From an uncultured Rivibacter sp. (GTDB taxonomy: Bacteria; Pseudomonadota; Gammaproteobacteria; Burkholderiales; Burkholderiaceae): a DNA stretch of 64,000 bases. Shown here one piece after another: positions 59,614 to 64,000 of the stretch (positions within the stretch are counted from its first letter, which is position 1; each line of letters opens with the position of its first letter). Location of the stretch: positions 47,710 through 111,709 of the forward strand of contig CAMLLU010000012.1 in assembly GCA_946480925.1 (NCBI GenBank), given 5' to 3'. The notes below the pieces were generated by a model. It was not told the origin of the DNA, searched no databases, and was given only the letters and a program-made list of their open reading frames with translations. The translations under genes and the position numbers were made by a program.

Positions 59614-60842
59614 GCCACCAACACCTTCACCGCATGGTCGGCCCAGCTGTTGTTGTTGTAACCCGCGAGGTTCTCGATGCGCTGCTCGGGCTGCACGTTG
59701 CCGGCCGCGTCGGTGGCGCGGCTGGCCAGCACGTGGGTGCCCGGCGAGAGCCGCACCTGCAGCACGAACTGCCGCCACGCGAACTTGCCGAGATCGGGGC
59801 CGATGAGCCGGGCCGCCGTCCAGCGCCTGCCGCCGTCGGTGGACACCTCCACGCGCCTGAGCGCCTGCGCGCCGCCGAAGGCCACGCCGTGGATCAACAT
59901 CGTGCCGGCCACGAGCTGGCCGCTGTCCGGGTGCGGCGAATTGATCCACGACTTCACGCCCATCTCCAGCACCGAAGGCTGCGACGGGTCGGCCTTGCCG
60001 TCCGGCGGCGTGATGCGGTAGCCGTGCGACATGATCTTCGCGTCGGTCTCGCTCGCGGTGAAGGCCAGGCGCTTCACGTACTTGACGTTGTTGACGCCGC
60101 TGTAGCCGGGTACCACCAGCCGCAGCGGCCCGCCATGGGCGAGCGGCAGCGGGGCTCCGTTCATTTCCCACGCCAGCAGCGCATCGCCGAGCGCCTTGAT
60201 GGGCACCGACCGCTCGACGACGACGGTCCTGGGGTCGATGCCTTCGGGCAGCTTCTCGCCGCCGGTGCCGGTGATGAACAGCATGCCGTCGGCCACGCCG
60301 CCCAGGGCCTGCGCCACGGCGCGCAGCGGCACGCCGCTCCACATCACGCAGCCGGCGGCCCCCACCGTCCACGGCGTGCCGCTGGGCTTGCTGGTGAAGA
60401 AGCCGCGCCCGTTGCCCGAACACTGCAGCACCGTGGCCACCGTCTCCACGCCCAGCGTCTTGAGCTCGCGCACGCTCAGGCTGAGGGGCTGCTTCACACC
60501 TTCGATGCTGATCTGCCACGCGTCGCGGTCGGCCACGATGGATGCATCGGGCGCCGGCAGGTTGTTGCGGATGTACAGCTGCTCGGCCGGCGTGATGACG
60601 CTGGTGCCGAAGGCGCTGCGCCGCGTCTCCAGCGTGCTCGTGCTGTGCACGATGAGGCTGCCGGCGTCCTTCCATGCTGCATAGGCCGGCAGCGGCTTGG
60701 GTGTGGCCGCCGGTGCCGAGGCGGCTGGCTGAGGCGCCTGCTGGGCGGCGGCCTCGCGCACCAGCGGCACCAGCCCGGCGGTGGCCAGCGCACCGGCGCC
60801 CGTGGAGAGCATCTTGCGGCGGCTCAGGTGTGGCAATGGCAT
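59610..60842 (-). CDS. sulfite dehydrogenase molybdenum subunit (SorA-like)
   Basis: 410 residues. A Tat signal (LSRRKMLSTGAGALATAG) exports the folded protein with its cofactor. The sulfite-oxidase domain has the Mo ligand Cys141 in TVATVLQCSGNGRGFF, and the Mo-co dimerisation domain follows (GVAFGGAQALRRVEVSTDGG, FVLQVRLSPGTHVLASRATD). It oxidises sulfite to sulfate in the periplasm and hands electrons to the cytochrome encoded four bases in overlap downstream. SoxC is an alternative, but no sox cluster is present. Confidence 0.88.
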   Translation of the reverse strand: MPLPHLSRRKMLSTGAGALATAGLVPLVREAAAQQAPQPAASAPAATPKPLPAYAAWKDAGSLIVHSTSTLETRRSAFGTSVITPAEQLYIRNNLPAPDASIVADRDAWQISIEGVKQPLSLSVRELKTLGVETVATVLQCSGNGRGFFTSKPSGTPWTVGAAGCVMWSGVPLRAVAQALGGVADGMLFITGTGGEKLPEGIDPRTVVVERSVPIKALGDALLAWEMNGAPLPLAHGGPLRLVVPGYSGVNNVKYVKRLAFTASETDAKIMSHGYRITPPDGKADPSQPSVLEMGVKSWINSPHPDSGQLVAGTMLIHGVAFGGAQALRRVEVSTDGGRRWTAARLIGPDLGKFAWRQFVLQVRLSPGTHVLASRATDAAGNVQPEQRIENLAGYNNNSWADHAVKVLVA

Positions 60843-61036
60843 GTCGTGTCCCCCTTGCATGTCTGTGTTGAAGAAGGCGCGGTTGTGCCTCATGGCCGGC
60901 CGTTGCGCAATGGGGAACACACCGCGATGCAATTCGCCGCCTGTGGCGCAAGCTGAAGGCCGCGAGCCCGCGCCGCAAGGCCTGCGGGCATACAGTGCAC
61001 ACCTTCGACTCACCCCTCACCCGCGTGGAGGCTCTC

Positions 61037-62017
61037 ATGCGTTGTGTCGTCATGCACAGCTTCGGCAAGCCGTCTGAAGTGCTCGAGCTGGGCGAACGCC
61101 CGGTGCCCGAGCCGGGGCCCGGCGAGGTGCGGCTGCAGCTCGTGCTCTCGCCCATCCACAACCACGACCTCGCCATCGTGCGCGGCGTCTACGGCTACCG
61201 CCCGCCGCTGCCGGCCGTGCCCGGCACCGAGGCGGTGGCCGACGTGGTGGCGCTGGGCCCGGGCGTTTCGCACCTGAGCCCGGGTCAGCGCGTCAGCGTG
61301 GCCGGTGCGAGCGCCACCTGGGCCGAATACTTCATCGCCAAGGCCGCGGCCACGGTGCCCCTGCCCGAGGCCGTGCCCGACGACACCGCCTGCCAGCTGC
61401 TGGCCATGCCGCTGTCGGCCAGCATGCTGCTCGAAGACCTGCAGATGCAGCCGGGCCAGTGGCTCATCCAGAACGCGGCCAATGGCGCGGTGGGCAAGGT
61501 CGTCAACGTGCTCGCGAAGAAGCGCGGCCTGCACGTCGTGAACCTCGTGCGGCGCCGTGCCGGCATCGACGAGATGCTGGCCGCCGGCGCCGAACACGTG
61601 CTCGCCACCGACGAGGCCGACTGGCCCGCGCGCGTGGCCCGCATCACGGGCGGTGCGCCCATCCTGCGGGCGGTCGATTCGATCGGCGGGCGTGCGGCCA
61701 ACGAGCTGATGAACGTGATGGCACCCGGCGGGCTGCTCATGGTGTTCGGCGCGATGTCGGGCGAGCCGCTCGCCATCGACGTGGGCCAGGTCATCTTCAA
61801 GCAGACCCTCATCAAGGGCTTCTGGGGCAGCAAGCGCAGCGAAACCACCAGCGTGGCCGACAAGCAACGCCTGATCGGCGAGCTGGTGCAACTGGCAGCC
61901 AGCGGCGCGCTGCGGCTGCCGGTGGCGGCCAGCTACGAACTGAGCGAAGCCGCGCGGGCCGCCGCAGCGAGCGAGCAGCCGGGGCGGCCGGGCAAGGTGG
62001 TGCTGCGGGCGGATTGA
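61037..62017 (+). CDS. zinc-type alcohol dehydrogenase/quinone oxidoreductase-like protein
   Basis: 326 residues. GroES-like domain (VRLQLVLSPIHNHDLAIVRG, PAVPGTEAVADVVALGPGVS) and a Rossmann domain (WLIQNAANGAVGKVVNVLAK) resemble enoyl-thioester reductase (MECR/ETR1)-type MDR enzymes. NADPH use is expected. No structural-zinc Cys cluster is present. Substrate unknown. The sulfite dehydrogenase gene is divergent. Confidence 0.85.
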   Translation: MRCVVMHSFGKPSEVLELGERPVPEPGPGEVRLQLVLSPIHNHDLAIVRGVYGYRPPLPAVPGTEAVADVVALGPGVSHLSPGQRVSVAGASATWAEYFIAKAAATVPLPEAVPDDTACQLLAMPLSASMLLEDLQMQPGQWLIQNAANGAVGKVVNVLAKKRGLHVVNLVRRRAGIDEMLAAGAEHVLATDEADWPARVARITGGAPILRAVDSIGGRAANELMNVMAPGGLLMVFGAMSGEPLAIDVGQVIFKQTLIKGFWGSKRSETTSVADKQRLIGELVQLAASGALRLPVAASYELSEAARAAAASEQPGRPGKVVLRAD

Positions 62018-62075
62018 GGCCAAGCTGCGGAGCAGGCCTGGGCACCGTGCTTGCCGACAGCGGGCATAGCGCTTT

Positions 62076-62546
62076 TTGCAGGCACGCCCGTTGGACCAGC
62101 CCGCCCGTTTCGCCAAGTTCGCCAAGTACACCTCGCGCCTGAGCGGCCGGCCGGCGAGCTTCGTCGCCGCACTGGTGGTGGTGCTGGCCTGGGCCGTGAC
62201 GGGGCCGCTGTTCGGCTTCTCGGACACCTGGCAGCTCGTCATCAACACCGGCACCACCATCGTGACCTTCCTGATGGTGTTCCTGATCCAGAACACGCAG
62301 AACCGCGACGCCGAGGCGGTGCAGCTCAAGCTCGACGAGCTGATCCGTGCGCAGCAGGGGGCGCACAACGCGCTGCTGAACCTCGAGGAGCTCGACGACG
62401 AGGAGCTGGCGCGCATTCGCGAGATCTACGAGCGGCTCGCCACCGCGGCGCGCCACCGCATGCAGCGCGGCAAGAGCGACACCGGCGTGATCAACGTGGC
62501 GCTGGAGCCGGCCGAAGCCGAACACGGCAACGGGCCACGGCGCTGA
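62076..62546 (+). CDS. low-affinity iron permease-family membrane protein
   Basis: 156 residues from TTG 62076 (TTG 62091 also possible; no ATG or GTG in the region). Two helices (FVAALVVVLAWAVTGPLFGF and LVINTGTTIVTFLMVFLIQN) and NTQNRDAEAVQLKLDELIRA match the small bacterial Iron_permease/PF04120 group, whose transport role is unproven. C-terminal half is helical and charged. Confidence 0.85.
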   Translation: MQARPLDQPARFAKFAKYTSRLSGRPASFVAALVVVLAWAVTGPLFGFSDTWQLVINTGTTIVTFLMVFLIQNTQNRDAEAVQLKLDELIRAQQGAHNALLNLEELDDEELARIREIYERLATAARHRMQRGKSDTGVINVALEPAEAEHGNGPRR

Positions 62547-62638
62547 GCGGCCGGACTGGCCGGCGAAAAGACAGACGCTTACCGCCGTTTCAAGCGTGCT
62601 GCCGCGGCAAGGCGGGGCGGCCGGGTTAGGGTGCGGCG

Positions 62639-63793
62639 ATGCAAGAAGCGACCATCAAGCACGACCTGCACTACTTCGACTTCGTGCGCGGCTGGGCGGC
62701 TGTGCTGGTGTTCTTCCACCACGCGGCCATCCTCGGCGGTGGCCCGTTGTGGCTTACCGGCGATCGTGTCGGCGCCGAGGCGGTCAACGCCTTCATGTTC
62801 GCGTCGGGCTTTCTCATCTACTACCAGTGCGCCACCAGCCGGGCCTACGACGACCTGCGCAGCGCCTGGGGCGTGCGCAACTTCTACGTGCGCCGCTTCT
62901 TCCGCATCGCGCCGGCCTACTACGTGACGCTGGCCGCGGCGCTGCTGCTGTCGCACTGGCTGGGCGAGGCGCGCCTGGCCATCGGCGAGGTGGTGCCGGC
63001 CAGCCGCACGAGCATGGAGCGCTACTTCATCGACGACTACCTGAGCAGCGTCGCCGTGCACGTGAGCTTCGTGTTCGGCCTGCTGCCGCAACACGCCTAT
63101 AGCACGCCGCTGCCCGACTGGAGCCTCGGGCTCGAGATGCAGTTCTACCTGCTGTTCCCGCTGCTCTATGCGCTGCTGCGAGGCCGCTTCCTCGGTGCGG
63201 TGCTGGGCCTGCTGAGCGCCTTCCTGCTGGCGCGCGTGGCGTTGAAGCTCGCGGGCGTCGAGTACCCCATGCCTTCGTTGCTGGCGCTGAAGTTCCACAA
63301 CTTCGCGGCCGGCATGGTGCTGGCGCACCTGTTCGTCACCCGCGCGCCCTTGCGCCATGCCGCACCGCTGGTGGTGCTCACGCTGGCCTTCCTGGCCGTG
63401 GGAGAGCGCTCGCCGGTGATGCCGGCGGTGCTGCTGTTCAGCTTCTGGTTCCTGTGCAGCCCGCCCGGGCATGCCGGCTTCCTGAAGGCCGTGCTGGCGC
63501 GCGTGTTCGCGCATCGTTCATCGAGCCTGCTGGCCGACCTGTCGTACTCGGTCTACATCGTGCACCTGCTGTTCATGCTGCCGCTGTTTGCCGTGGTGGC
63601 GCGCCACACCAACGGCTCCACGCAAGCCTGGCTGGTGGCTTCGGTGGCCTTGCTGACGCTGGTGTCGGCGGTCTCGTGGGCGATGTACCGCTGGGTCGAA
63701 TTGCCCGGCATCGCGCTGGGCAAGCGGCTGCTTGTGCAGCCGGCGCTTGTGTCATCGGATGTCTTGGTTGGGCACCATCCGCACCGGCTATAG
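62639..63793 (+). CDS. acyltransferase family 3 (OafA/YrhL)
   Basis: 384 residues, about ten helices. HDLHYFDFVRGWAAVLVFFH has the family's catalytic His in VFFHHAAIL, followed by RRFFRIAPAYYVTL, DWSLGLEMQFYLLFPLLYAL and SYSVYIVHLLFMLPLF. The family O-acetylates or succinylates surface sugars or lipids at the inner membrane. No polysaccharide genes are adjacent, so acceptor is unknown. Confidence 0.9.
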   Translation: MQEATIKHDLHYFDFVRGWAAVLVFFHHAAILGGGPLWLTGDRVGAEAVNAFMFASGFLIYYQCATSRAYDDLRSAWGVRNFYVRRFFRIAPAYYVTLAAALLLSHWLGEARLAIGEVVPASRTSMERYFIDDYLSSVAVHVSFVFGLLPQHAYSTPLPDWSLGLEMQFYLLFPLLYALLRGRFLGAVLGLLSAFLLARVALKLAGVEYPMPSLLALKFHNFAAGMVLAHLFVTRAPLRHAAPLVVLTLAFLAVGERSPVMPAVLLFSFWFLCSPPGHAGFLKAVLARVFAHRSSSLLADLSYSVYIVHLLFMLPLFAVVARHTNGSTQAWLVASVALLTLVSAVSWAMYRWVELPGIALGKRLLVQPALVSSDVLVGHHPHRL

Positions 63794-63916
63794 CGCCCCT
63801 GATTCGTAGGGGATGCAACACGCCGTTACTTCGGGCTGAGGATCGGCAGGAACTCCACTGCTAAGCTGCCGCGCGCCACGCAATGCCGCGTGCGCACACG
63901 CAGAGGGAGCGCCCCA

Positions 63917-64000
63917 ATGAACAAGCCCAATGAATGGGCCAGCCGGCTGTCATCAGGCCTGAACAGCTTTTTCACCAGCACCACCCGCCTGTACCGCCTG
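63917..64000 (+). CDS. start of an unidentified gene, cut by window end
   Basis: ATG 63917 follows GAGGGAG. 28 codons are visible (MNKPNEWASRLSSGLNSFFT then STTRLYRL), too few to name a family. Confidence 0.55.
   Translation, partial: MNKPNEWASRLSSGLNSFFTSTTRLYRL

Overview
The window is about 70% G+C and strongly Burkholderiales-like. It carries LplT next to alanine racemase, a RadA/Sms repair protein, Hsp20 pairs, ChrA/ChrB chromate genes, a SorAB-type sulfite dehydrogenase and short GC-rich intergenic repeats typical of Comamonadaceae and Sphaerotilaceae. The genus cannot be fixed from sequence reading alone. All identifications come from motif recognition, not database searches.

Layout. 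1-14.6 kb: housekeeping and transport genes (DMT transporter end, SGNH hydrolase, arylamine N-acetyltransferase, lplT, alr, a MocR-type regulator facing a DUF2917 gene across a 10-bp inverted repeat, arfB, LysE exporter, radA, a fused osmolyte ABC protein and a repeat-rich exported protein). 15-19.3 kb: secreted lipase with its foldase, then a small monooxygenase-like protein, a phosphoesterase and a His-tailed EamA transporter. 19.6-23.8 kb: a tight minus-strand chromate operon (chrB, chrA, rhodanese, chrB C-domain) followed by a BPSL0067/STY0301 pair whose first gene is frameshifted. 24-37 kb: AraC regulator, a SWIM-SNF2 helicase, ilvE, zinc-finger protein, waaF, an ECF sigma/anti-sigma/Tat-lipoprotein unit, purU, YheT hydrolase and a membrane cytochrome c.

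37.3-50.3 kb is the most distinctive stretch. Directly after tRNA-Arg(CCG) lie a phosphopantetheinyl transferase, an MbtH-like protein, a C-A-T-C NRPS whose A domain reads as a glycine code, an A-T-reductase NRPS, a translationally coupled GT1 glycosyltransferase and a membrane hybrid histidine kinase. Read as one pathway, it predicts an N-acylated Gly-X dipeptide released reductively as an aldehyde or alcohol and then glycosylated. I do not recognise this set as a characterised cluster.

50.4-64 kb: an Hsp20 pair behind a sigma-32-like promoter, a VOC protein behind a LexA-like palindrome, a hydratase, MFS transporter, S1C protease, a membrane-anchored tandem nitroreductase, a HELTH-motif protein, SorAB-like sulfite dehydrogenase, a quinone-reductase-like protein, a small membrane protein and an acyltransferase. 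The window ends inside a new gene.
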